NCBI RefSeq assembly: GCF_002214185.1
Contig: NZ_CP022161.1
Span: 7,013,486-7,077,485 of the forward strand
Length of the DNA: 64,000 nt
DNA from: Streptomyces capitiformicae
Lineage (GTDB): Bacteria > Actinomycetota > Actinomycetes > Streptomycetales > Streptomycetaceae
Direction of reading: 5' to 3'
Shown piece after piece: positions 43,540 to 50,986 of the stretch. The number at the start of each line of letters is the position of its first letter. Positions within the stretch are counted from its first letter, which is position 1. A program made the translations under genes and the position numbers. Under the pieces are notes generated by a model. The model had not been told where the DNA came from. It searched no databases and saw only the letters and a list, made by a program, of their open reading frames with translations.

Positions 43540-44421
43540 GTGCCGGAGACAAAACCCACCACGCGCCCCATGCCCACCGTGGCGGTCCTCACCGCGCTGT
43601 CGCTCGAATACGGCGCCGTACTGGACCACCTCACGGACGTCGAGAAGCTCACCCACCCGCGCTACGGCACGAGGGCCAGGCGGGGCAGGCTCCCCGGCAC
43701 TCCGTGGCGCATCGCGCTGGTCGACATGGGCGAGGGCACCCTCACCGCGGCCACGCTCACGGAGCGCGTGCTGTCGTGGCTGGAGCCCGAGGCGGTGCTG
43801 TTCGTCGGGGTCGCGGGCGGACTCAAGGACGACATCGAGATCGGCGACGTCGTCGTCGCGACCAAGGTGTACGCCATCCACGGCGGCAAGCAGACCCCCG
43901 ACGGTTTCCTGGACCGCCCGGAGGCATGGCGCGCCTCGCACCGCCTGGAACAGGCGGCCAAGGAGGCGCTACGCGGCAGGGCGCACTTCAAGCCGATCGC
44001 GGTTGGGGATGTCGTCCTGGCGGACGCCGACTCCGAACTCACCGCCCGCATCAAGCGCACGTACAACGACGCCGTTGCGATTGAGATGGAGAGTTCGGGC
44101 GTCGCCCACGCCGTCCACCTCGCCGGCGAGGCAGGCGCCCTGATCATTCGGGGCATCAGCGACAAGGCAAACTCGGACAAGACCACCGAGGACGGCAAGG
44201 GCTCCCAGCCTCGGGCGGCCGTGAACGCCGCCGCGGCCGCCGTGGCGGTACTGCGGGAGCTGGAGCCGAGGCCCACGGTGGCCTCCGACCCTCGGGAGGG
44301 TCCCTTTCGCAGCGACAACAGCACCGAGAACACCGTCTACGGCGGAGACCACTTCGATTTCCGGGGCAGCACGTTCAACGGGCCCTTCACAGCCAAGTCG
44401 GACGGGCGGGACGTGCGGTAA
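43540..44421 (+). CDS. PNP-family nucleosidase domain protein, probable N-terminal part of a split NLR
   Basis: A 293-residue protein of the nucleoside phosphorylase/MTA-SAH nucleosidase superfamily: GVAGGLKDD (91-99), VVVATKVY, the nucleoside-binding AIEMESSGVA (180-189) and RGISDKAN (204-211). The tail (267-284) has VYGGDHFDFRGSTFNGPFTA, matching the N-terminal peptide of the ATPase at 41297-43411. GTG 43540 is chosen; ATG 43570 is an alternative, and no strong ribosome site is seen. TAA at 44419-44421 ends it, but skipping one T puts reading into the NB-ARC frame. PNP domains act as ATP or nucleotide-degrading immune effectors in some defence systems. Confidence 0.82.
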   Translation: MPETKPTTRPMPTVAVLTALSLEYGAVLDHLTDVEKLTHPRYGTRARRGRLPGTPWRIALVDMGEGTLTAATLTERVLSWLEPEAVLFVGVAGGLKDDIEIGDVVVATKVYAIHGGKQTPDGFLDRPEAWRASHRLEQAAKEALRGRAHFKPIAVGDVVLADADSELTARIKRTYNDAVAIEMESSGVAHAVHLAGEAGALIIRGISDKANSDKTTEDGKGSQPRAAVNAAAAAVAVLRELEPRPTVASDPREGPFRSDNSTENTVYGGDHFDFRGSTFNGPFTAKSDGRDVR

Positions 44422-44443
44422 CGCCCACCAGGTCCACGGCCCG

Positions 44444-46501
44444 GTGCCAGTAGCGAGCAGCACCCTCCCACCCCGCCCCCTCGGCTTCACAGGCCGATCC
44501 GCAGAACTGGACCGTCTGCTACCCCGCCTCGCCCCCGCCCCGAACGGCGACACGGCCGCGCTCCCCCTCCTCATCTCCGCCGTCACCGGCATGGGCGGCA
44601 TCGGCAAGACGGCGCTGGCTGTGGAGGCGGCGCACCAGGCCCGCGCGAAGGGCTGGTTCCCCGGCGGCACCCTCTTCGTCGACCTGCGCGGCTACGACGA
44701 CAACCCGGTTACGGCGGACCAGGCGGTCCTGGCCCTGCTCGACGCGCTTGGTGTACGCGACGCCGACCTGCCGGAGAGGACCGAACGGCAATACGACGCG
44801 TACCGCACGCTCCTCACGGCGCGACACGAGCGCATGCTGCTGATCCTGGACAACGCCTCGGACCCGTCCCAGTACCTCCCCCTGCTGCCCGGCACGGACC
44901 AACACCGCGTACTGATCACCTCCCGAGACAGCCCGAACGCCCTCCCCATACGCATCATCGACCTCGAAGCCCTCGTGCCGGACGAGTCCGTCGCCCTAGT
45001 GACCTGCGCTCTACACGACGCTGACGAACGCGACGAACGCCCGTCCCGCGAACTGGACTCCCTACGCGAACTCACTGCCCTCTGCGGCCACTTGCCGCTT
45101 GCTCTCCAAATCGCCGCCGCCATGCTCCGCCAGCGTCGGCACCGCTCCATCTCCTCACTCGTGGCCGAGATCAAGGAGGCCGAGGACCCGACCATCGTGC
45201 TCGACAACGGCAGTCCTGGCACAGACCTGTACGGCCGCTCACTCGTCCTCCGGCCTGTCTTGGAGACCTCGTACCGCCGACTGCCACCTGCCCAAGCCCG
45301 GTTGCTGCGCCTGCTATCCCTCGCCCCCGGCTCGGAGACAACCACGGAGGCGGTGACTGCCCTGGCCGACCTGGGCACGGAGGCCGCGTCGCTGTCTTTG
45401 TTGGAGAACTTGGCCGCCACCCATTTGGTAGCGCCGGTCCAGAGTGGGGAGGGGTCGGCTTCGGTGCTGCGGTGGCAGTTGCATGACCTGGTACGTGCGT
45501 TCGCGGTGAGTGTGGTGGCAAGGGATCAGGGTCTACGGAAGGAGGGGGAGACAGCGCGGGAGCGGGTGTTGACGTTCTACTACCGATGGGCGGATGCGGC
45601 TGATGACCGGTTGCGGTGGCTGCCGGGGGCGGTGGAACCGGAACGGTTCACGGGCCGGAAGGAGGCATTGGAGTGGCTTGACGGGGAGCGGGCGGGACTG
45701 GTGGCAGCTGTGCTGTGGGCGCGCGAGGAGCGCTTCACGGACACAGCAGTGCGGCTGGCCGGATGCCTGGCTCAGTATCTCGACTGGCGGCGGTACTTCG
45801 ACGACTTGATCACGACCATGCGGGCCGCGCGGGAGGCCACCCACCGTGCCGGGAATGTCTTGGGCGAGTCCATGGCATGGAACAACCTGGGTATCGCCCT
45901 ACGCAAGGTGGGCCGGAGGGACGAAGCCATCGACGCCCACACCTGCGACCGCGATCTGTGCCAGGCCGCCAAGGACCGACCCGGCGAGGCTGATGCGTGG
46001 AACAACCTCGGCAACGCCTTCCTGGAAGCGGACCGGGTGGAGGAAGCGATCAACGCGCTCACCCGCGCCCGCGACCTGCACCAAGTCACCGGGAACCGCC
46101 AGGGCGAGGCCGATGCGTGGAACAACCTCGGCAGCGCCCTAAAGAAGGCGGACCGGACGGAAGAGGCGATTAAAGGCCACACCCGCGCCCGCGACCTGTA
46201 CCGGGTCACCCAGGATCGCCACGGCGAGGCCGTGGCCTGGAACAACCTCGGCTGCGCTCTGCCAAACGAGGAGTGGGAGGAGGCAATCGAGGCGTGCAGC
46301 AGGGCCCTGGAGATCTTCCAGGAGTTCGAGGACTGGTACGAGACAGGCCAGACGCTCCACAACCTGGCACTCGCCCACGAGGAGGCCGCCCGCACCGCCG
46401 AAGCTCGCGCCCACCATCTCCGGGCCGCCGACGCGTTCACCCGCGCCAACGCCCCGGACCAAGCCGCGCAATCCCGCGCGGACGCGGAGAACCTCGAATA
46501 G
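44444..46501 (+). CDS. NB-ARC/TPR STAND ATPase, probable C-terminal part of a split PNP-NLR
   Basis: A 685-residue ATPase as drawn from GTG 44444. It has GMGGIGKT (49-56), Walker B MLLILDN, LITSRD, CGHLPLALQ, LHDLVRAF and C-terminal TPRs with AWNNLG repeats. It aligns along its whole length with the minus-strand paralogue. Homology continues upstream of GTG 44444: the frame reads HQVHGPVPVASSTLPP, matching HDHGPAPTALDALPA of the paralogue, so the natural N-terminus lies in the PNP gene. No ribosome site precedes GTG 44444. A +1 shift at CGG-TAA (44416-44421) would join both frames. Confidence 0.85.
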   Translation: MPVASSTLPPRPLGFTGRSAELDRLLPRLAPAPNGDTAALPLLISAVTGMGGIGKTALAVEAAHQARAKGWFPGGTLFVDLRGYDDNPVTADQAVLALLDALGVRDADLPERTERQYDAYRTLLTARHERMLLILDNASDPSQYLPLLPGTDQHRVLITSRDSPNALPIRIIDLEALVPDESVALVTCALHDADERDERPSRELDSLRELTALCGHLPLALQIAAAMLRQRRHRSISSLVAEIKEAEDPTIVLDNGSPGTDLYGRSLVLRPVLETSYRRLPPAQARLLRLLSLAPGSETTTEAVTALADLGTEAASLSLLENLAATHLVAPVQSGEGSASVLRWQLHDLVRAFAVSVVARDQGLRKEGETARERVLTFYYRWADAADDRLRWLPGAVEPERFTGRKEALEWLDGERAGLVAAVLWAREERFTDTAVRLAGCLAQYLDWRRYFDDLITTMRAAREATHRAGNVLGESMAWNNLGIALRKVGRRDEAIDAHTCDRDLCQAAKDRPGEADAWNNLGNAFLEADRVEEAINALTRARDLHQVTGNRQGEADAWNNLGSALKKADRTEEAIKGHTRARDLYRVTQDRHGEAVAWNNLGCALPNEEWEEAIEACSRALEIFQEFEDWYETGQTLHNLALAHEEAARTAEARAHHLRAADAFTRANAPDQAAQSRADAENLE

Positions 46502-46510
46502 CGCCCATCC

Positions 46511-47014
46511 TCACCTCACTTCCGAATACCCCCGAGCCGCCCACCTCGGCAGCACCACCCACATCCGCGTCCCACCCCCAGGCTCCCGAGCCTCCCCAAA
46601 CCCCCACTCCCCCTTACACGCCCGCACCACGCACCCCAACACCCACAGCGCACCTCTCCTCCGCGCATCGCAAGCCGCCTCCAGCTTCGGATGGCCGTGC
46701 CGCCGATGCCCGTCGTAGAGGACCACCTCCAAGTCACTGTTGCGGTAACGCAGCGACAGATACGCCTCCGTGTCCGGCGTGAACTTCCAGGCGCAGGCGA
46801 CGAGTTCACCCACCACCTGAACCGCTGGGTCGACGATGTCCCGCATCCCGTACGTCTGGAGCACGACCCGGGTGTACGCCCTGGCGATCCCGGGCGACAG
46901 CGGCCCGAGGGACATGGTGAGGCGATAGTCCAGGTCCTCGGGATGCGACGGCGGCACGACCTCCGGAACGTCTCCGAACACGGGGCACTTCAGGACGGCA
47001 AGCTGTGCGGACAT
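46511..47014 (-). CDS. ATP-binding regulatory protein (HATPase, AbaA/RsbW-like)
   Basis: A 167-residue cytosolic protein with the layout of short GHKL ATPases found beside XRE regulators in Streptomyces (AYTRVVLQTYG..., VQVVGELVACAWKF as a degenerate N-box, and a GTRMWVVLP end). The glycine-rich lid is degraded, so ATP binding may be weak. ATG 47014 follows AGGGAG. It is divergent from the XRE gene at 47220 and near a DUF397-like gene (48104), the usual whiJ-like set. Its 3' end is 9 bp from the NB-ARC gene. Confidence 0.7.
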   Translation of the reverse strand: MSAQLAVLKCPVFGDVPEVVPPSHPEDLDYRLTMSLGPLSPGIARAYTRVVLQTYGMRDIVDPAVQVVGELVACAWKFTPDTEAYLSLRYRNSDLEVVLYDGHRRHGHPKLEAACDARRRGALWVLGCVVRACKGEWGFGEAREPGGGTRMWVVLPRWAARGYSEVR

Positions 47015-47219
47015 AGGCAACTCCCTTTTCAGCAGGGCGATTTCAGGCCGACGACACGGCTACGCCTTCCCACCACGCAGGCCGTGAGCAACTGGTCACC
47101 GACTGTAGGGCAAGCAGGGGAACGTGTGCCACTTACTCACACACATTGCCTCCATGGAGTTGGACCATCACCCCGCGCCCAGTGCAAACTGACCCCGACG
47201 ACCCACCAGAAGGGGACCC

Positions 47220-48077
47220 ATGCCAACAAGGCCCGCGCCGACGGAACGTCAGAAGCGTCTCGGGGCCGAGCTGCGCAGGATGCGGCTGGCCACCGGGCAG
47301 ACCACGGAGTACGCCGCCGGGCTGCTCGGTCTGGACCGGACGAAGGTGTCCAACATGGAGGCGGGCGTCCGGGCCATCTCGCCCGAGCGCATCCGGATAC
47401 TGGCCAGCAACTACGACTGCGCCGACAAGGCATACATCGACGCCCTGGTCGCCATGGCCGACGCACGGAAGCGGGGGTGGTGGCAGCAGTACCGGGGCAC
47501 GCTGCCCCAAGGACTACTGGACGTCGCCGAGTTGGAGTGGTTCGCCGCGCGGCTGCGCAGCTACCAGACCGTGCACATCCCGGGGCTGCTCCAGCTCGGC
47601 GAGTACGCCCGTGCCATCTTCACCGCCGCGCTCCCGCCCCTGCCCAAGTCAGAGGTCGAACTTCGCGTCGTACAACGCCTGCGGCGGCAACAGCTGCTCG
47701 ACCGTGAGCAGCCCGAGCCCCCGCGCTACACCGCATACATCCACGAGTGGGCCCTGCGCATGCAGTTCGGCGGCCGACGGGCCATGCGCGAGCAGCTCGG
47801 CCACCTGTGCGAGTCCTCCGAGCGCGACAACGTCGACGTACGCGTCCTTCCCGTCGAGGCCGGAGCCTTCCCCGGCGCCGGGCACGCCGTCCTCTACGCC
47901 GACGGTGCCGTGCCCCAACTCGACACCGTGCAACTGGACTCCGCGCACGGCGGCGAGTTCACTCACTCCGAGGCGCAGCTCGCCAAGTACCGATCGCACA
48001 TGGAGTGGTGGCACGCCCGCACGCTCAGCCCTCAGGACTCACGCGACCTCATCCACTCCATCGCCCGCCAGCTCTGA
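47220..48077 (+). CDS. XRE-family regulator with DUF5753-type C-terminal domain (WhiJ-like)
   Basis: A 285-residue regulator. The N-terminal HTH (12-65) is LGAELRRMRLATGQTTEYAA followed by LDRTKVSNMEAG; the C-terminal domain (about 95-280) has IPGLLQLGEYARAI and a PGAGHAVLYAD-type stretch typical of DUF5753. Such proteins pair with a small DUF397 protein and an ATPase in developmental control. The ATG at 47220 follows AGAAGGGGA. The DUF397-like gene follows by 26 bp. Confidence 0.9.
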   Translation: MPTRPAPTERQKRLGAELRRMRLATGQTTEYAAGLLGLDRTKVSNMEAGVRAISPERIRILASNYDCADKAYIDALVAMADARKRGWWQQYRGTLPQGLLDVAELEWFAARLRSYQTVHIPGLLQLGEYARAIFTAALPPLPKSEVELRVVQRLRRQQLLDREQPEPPRYTAYIHEWALRMQFGGRRAMREQLGHLCESSERDNVDVRVLPVEAGAFPGAGHAVLYADGAVPQLDTVQLDSAHGGEFTHSEAQLAKYRSHMEWWHARTLSPQDSRDLIHSIARQL

Positions 48078-48103
48078 CCTCGACAACCCGAGAGGGAACC
48101 GCC

Positions 48104-48295
48104 ATGCCGGACATCACCTGGGAAGAACCCTTCTGCTCCGAGGGCAACAACTGCTTCCGCCTCGGCACCGACCCCACCGGCAACGCCTACATAGCCATAG
48201 CCGGCCACGAGGACACCTACCTCACCGACACCCGCGAAGCCCTCCGCACCCTCATCCGCGACATCAAGGCAGGCAAGGCCGACCACCTGCTCTGA
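48104..48295 (+). CDS. Small DUF397-type protein
   Basis: A 63-residue protein: WEEPFCSEGNNCFRLG, then IAIAGHEDTYLTDTREALRT and a lysine-rich tail. The pattern of an aromatic start, conserved NC and a mid-length beta region fits DUF397, whose members act with adjacent XRE/DUF5753 regulators. ATG 48104 follows AGAGGGAACC. It completes the three-gene whiJ-like set (46511-48295). Confidence 0.75.
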   Translation: MPDITWEEPFCSEGNNCFRLGTDPTGNAYIAIAGHEDTYLTDTREALRTLIRDIKAGKADHLL

Positions 48296-48304
48296 CCACC
48301 CGCG

Positions 48305-48748
48305 CTAACCCAGCTTCCCCGGCCGGAACGGCTCCACCCCCACAACCCTCCGCACCCGCACCGGCTCGATCAGAATCATCAGGCGCCGCTCCCCGGGCAG
48401 GAGCCACGGATACCGCTCCTCCCCGATGTACTTCCGCGTCAGCCGATCCATGGCCCGTTCCGCCTCCTCCCCCTCGACGAACCGCACCACCCGCCCCCGG
48501 ATCTCGGCCCGGTCGTACGGATTCCCGGAATCGATGTGGGACAGGGAGACGCTCGGGTTGCGCCGGAGGTTCTCCTCCTTCACGCGCCCCACCGACGTGT
48601 TGACCATGACGTACTCACTCTCGCCATCCCTCTCGATGTCCACCCACATGGGTGACACCTGAGGCGCCCCGTCCGGCCCGACCGTCGCCAAGTGCCAGAA
48701 GTTCGGCGCGAGAAGGCGCCCACGTATGTGCCCGTCCAGCTTCGTCAT
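48305..48748 (-). CDS. PPOX-class F420-dependent oxidoreductase
   Basis: A 147-residue split-barrel flavin/F420 enzyme: FWHLATVGPDGAPQVSPMWVD, then NTSVGRVKEENLRRNP and EIRGRVVRFVEG. The frame runs to 48808, but ATG 48748 has AGAGGTGA upstream and gives normal length. It converges with the DUF397-like gene. The substrate is unknown; deazaflavin-dependent reduction is the usual role. Confidence 0.85.
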   Translation of the reverse strand: MTKLDGHIRGRLLAPNFWHLATVGPDGAPQVSPMWVDIERDGESEYVMVNTSVGRVKEENLRRNPSVSLSHIDSGNPYDRAEIRGRVVRFVEGEEAERAMDRLTRKYIGEERYPWLLPGERRLMILIEPVRVRRVVGVEPFRPGKLG

Positions 48749-48829
48749 ACGGTCACCTCTACCCAGAGGTCCCCAGGGATCCGCACTCAGGCCACTTCCA
48801 CAACACATGCCACAGGAACCGTAGTTTCC

Positions 48830-48835
48830 TACAAT
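48830..48835 (+). promoter_or_regulatory. -10 box of a probable leaderless promoter
   Basis: TACAAT at 48830-48835, 8 bp before the ATG at 48844; the predicted start lies within or next to the start codon. No Shine-Dalgarno sequence is present. Confidence 0.45.
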
Positions 48836-48843
48836 CCGTGATT

Positions 48844-49626
48844 ATGGCTGAACAGCCCGTAGTCACCGCAGCCCCACACCCCTACGTTGTGCGCGTGCAC
48901 CGACGCTCAGCCCATGAACGGCAGCCCCAGCACCCGACCCCCCACCCACCCCCACCCCCGCCCCCACACCCGCAGCCGGACGCCCAGGCAGCCGCCCCGC
49001 CCTTCAACGCCCCGGCAGCTCGAAAACTCCGTATGGCCCTCGGCATGGGACCCGAGCACGTCGCCTACGGGATGCGCACCTCGTACGGGCTCCCCTACGT
49101 CACCCCGGACATGGTCAACGCCTGGGAACACGGCATGTTGGCGCCGACGAGCCTCGAACTCACCGCACTCGCGGGCATGTTGTGGTGCTCGCCGGATGAA
49201 CTCATCGGCACACCCCGGACGTTACGAGAGCACCGCGCGGCGCGTGGGCTCGCCGCCGAGGACGTCGCGCACGCGGTCGGCATCGATCTCTCCCTCTACC
49301 TGCGCATGGAGGAGACCGACGAATGGCGCGGCACGGACCGCCAGTCCGCCGCCCTCGCCGACGTACTCGACCTCGCGCTCCCCGACCTCGTCGCCGTCAC
49401 GGGACGCGAGCCGAAGTTGGTCGAGCTGCTCCACAACGCGGTCACCACACGCTGGCAGGCATACGTACGGCCGACGGCGAAACTCCTGCTCCTCGACAAA
49501 CGCCTCCTGCAAGACGTCCTCCAGGAGATGCACACCGACTACCAGGACCGAACGACCGCCGGCCGCGAGTACCTGGACCGGATCGTCGACCACTTCTGGA
49601 CACTGGTCCAGCGAACTTCGTACTAG
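48844..49626 (+). CDS. XRE-like helix-turn-helix regulator with Pro-rich N-terminus
   Basis: A 260-residue regulator. The N-terminus (25-55) is Pro/His-rich. A DNA-binding core has TPDMVNAWEHGMLAPTSLEL, and a second HTH-like segment is RAARGLAAEDVAHAVGIDLS. The remainder is helical and unassigned. A TACAAT -10 box (48830-48835) lies only 8 bp before ATG 48844, and there is no ribosome site, so the mRNA is probably leaderless. AGGAA/TTCCT inverted repeats flank the -10. It is divergent from the PPOX gene. Confidence 0.75.
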   Translation: MAEQPVVTAAPHPYVVRVHRRSAHERQPQHPTPHPPPPPPPHPQPDAQAAAPPFNAPAARKLRMALGMGPEHVAYGMRTSYGLPYVTPDMVNAWEHGMLAPTSLELTALAGMLWCSPDELIGTPRTLREHRAARGLAAEDVAHAVGIDLSLYLRMEETDEWRGTDRQSAALADVLDLALPDLVAVTGREPKLVELLHNAVTTRWQAYVRPTAKLLLLDKRLLQDVLQEMHTDYQDRTTAGREYLDRIVDHFWTLVQRTSY

Positions 49627-49640
49627 CTCGTCCCAGGAAG

Positions 49641-49716
49641 CCCCAGAACCCCTACGAACCCCTAGGGCCCCAGAACCCCTACGAACCCCTAGGACCCCTA
49701 GGACCCCTATGAACCC
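49641..49716. repeat. 27-bp and 9-bp tandem repeats before pfkA's 3' end
   Basis: CCCCAGAACCCCTACGAACC starts at 49641 and again at 49668 (period 27), then shorter ACCCCTAGG-like units to the pfkA stop. It fills the convergent gap between the HTH gene and pfkA; no obvious hairpin terminator is visible. Confidence 0.6.
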
Positions 49717-50742
49717 CTAGAACACCGACTCCGCCTCATCCATCCGATCCTTCGGCACCGTCTTCAACTCGGTCACCGCCTCCGCGAGCGGCACCATCAC
49801 GATGTCCGTCCCGCGCAGCGCGGTCATCCGCCCGTACTCCCCGTGATGCGCGGCCTCGACCGCGTGCCAGCCGAAGCGCGTGGCGAGCACCCTGTCGTAC
49901 GCGGTCGGGGTGCCGCCCCGCTGGATGTGGCCCAGAATGACCGGCTTGGCCTCCTTGCCGAGGCGCCGCTCCAGCTCGTACGCGAGGGCGGCGCCGATGC
50001 CCTGGAAACGCTCATGCCCGAACTGGTCGATCTCGCCGTGGCCGTAGTCCATCGTGCCCTCGGCGGGATGCGCGCCCTCGGCCACACAGACAACGGCGAA
50101 CTTCTTGCCCCTCGCGAAGCGCTCCTCGACCATCTTCACCAGGTCAGCGGGGTCGAACGCACGCTCCGGCAGGCAAATACCGTGCGCACCCGCCGCCATC
50201 CCGGACTCCAGCGCGATCCATCCGGCGTGGCGGCCCATGACCTCCACCACCATCACGCGCTGGTGTGACTCGGCGGTCGTCTTCAGACGGTCCATCGCCT
50301 CCGTGGCGACCCCGACCGCCGTGTCGAAACCGAAGGTCCGGTCCGTCGACGAGATGTCGTTGTCGATCGTCTTCGGGACACCGACCACCGGCAGACCGGC
50401 GTCGCTCAGCATCCGCGCGGCCGTCAGCGTGCCCTCGCCGCCGATGGGGATGAGTACGTCGATGCCGAACTGATGCGCCATGTCCTGCGCGTTCTCGCAG
50501 GCCTCGCGGAGGCGGTCCCGCTGGAGACGTGACGAGCCCAGGATCGTGCCGCCGCGGGCGAGGATGCCGCTGACGGACTCCAGGTCGAGGCTGCGGTAGC
50601 GGCCGTCGAGGAGACCGGCGTAGCCGTCCTCGAAGCCGATGACCTCGTCGCCGTAGTGGGCGACCGCTCGGTGCACGACCGACCGGATCACCGCGTTCAG
50701 GCCCGGACAGTCGCCGCCTGCGGTCAGAACTCCGATACGCAT
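49717..50742 (-). CDS. pfkA: ATP-dependent 6-phosphofructokinase
   Basis: A 341-residue glycolytic kinase phosphorylating fructose-6-phosphate. Motifs: TAGGDCPGLNAVIR near the N-terminus, GGEGTLTAA (Gly at the ATP-versus-pyrophosphate position favours ATP), TIDNDIS with catalytic Asp, MGRHAGWIAL and a C-terminal LGHIQRGG. ATG 50742 is conserved. It is divergent from pta; with pta-ackA and pyk it forms a central-carbon block, matching the S. coelicolor order pyk2-ackA-pta-pfkA (from memory). The divergent gap is about 240 bp. Confidence 0.95.
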   Translation of the reverse strand: MRIGVLTAGGDCPGLNAVIRSVVHRAVAHYGDEVIGFEDGYAGLLDGRYRSLDLESVSGILARGGTILGSSRLQRDRLREACENAQDMAHQFGIDVLIPIGGEGTLTAARMLSDAGLPVVGVPKTIDNDISSTDRTFGFDTAVGVATEAMDRLKTTAESHQRVMVVEVMGRHAGWIALESGMAAGAHGICLPERAFDPADLVKMVEERFARGKKFAVVCVAEGAHPAEGTMDYGHGEIDQFGHERFQGIGAALAYELERRLGKEAKPVILGHIQRGGTPTAYDRVLATRFGWHAVEAAHHGEYGRMTALRGTDIVMVPLAEAVTELKTVPKDRMDEAESVF

Positions 50743-50986
50743 CGTCCTGTGTCTCCTGATCGTCCTGATCGTCGTGCTCGGTGCTGGTACTTGTGAGCCA
50801 GTCCGATTGTTTCACGGCTCACAGGGGGCTGCCGTGCCCGTAGCACCTACCCGCCCGAGCCGCGAACTGACGGGCGCCTTATCCATCGACAAGGGTATTG
50901 TCAAGAGGGTTTCCGTCCGCCGCAGCGGTCATTTTCACCCACGGCAATCACACAAACTCAACCATCACACGAAACGGAGAGCACAC

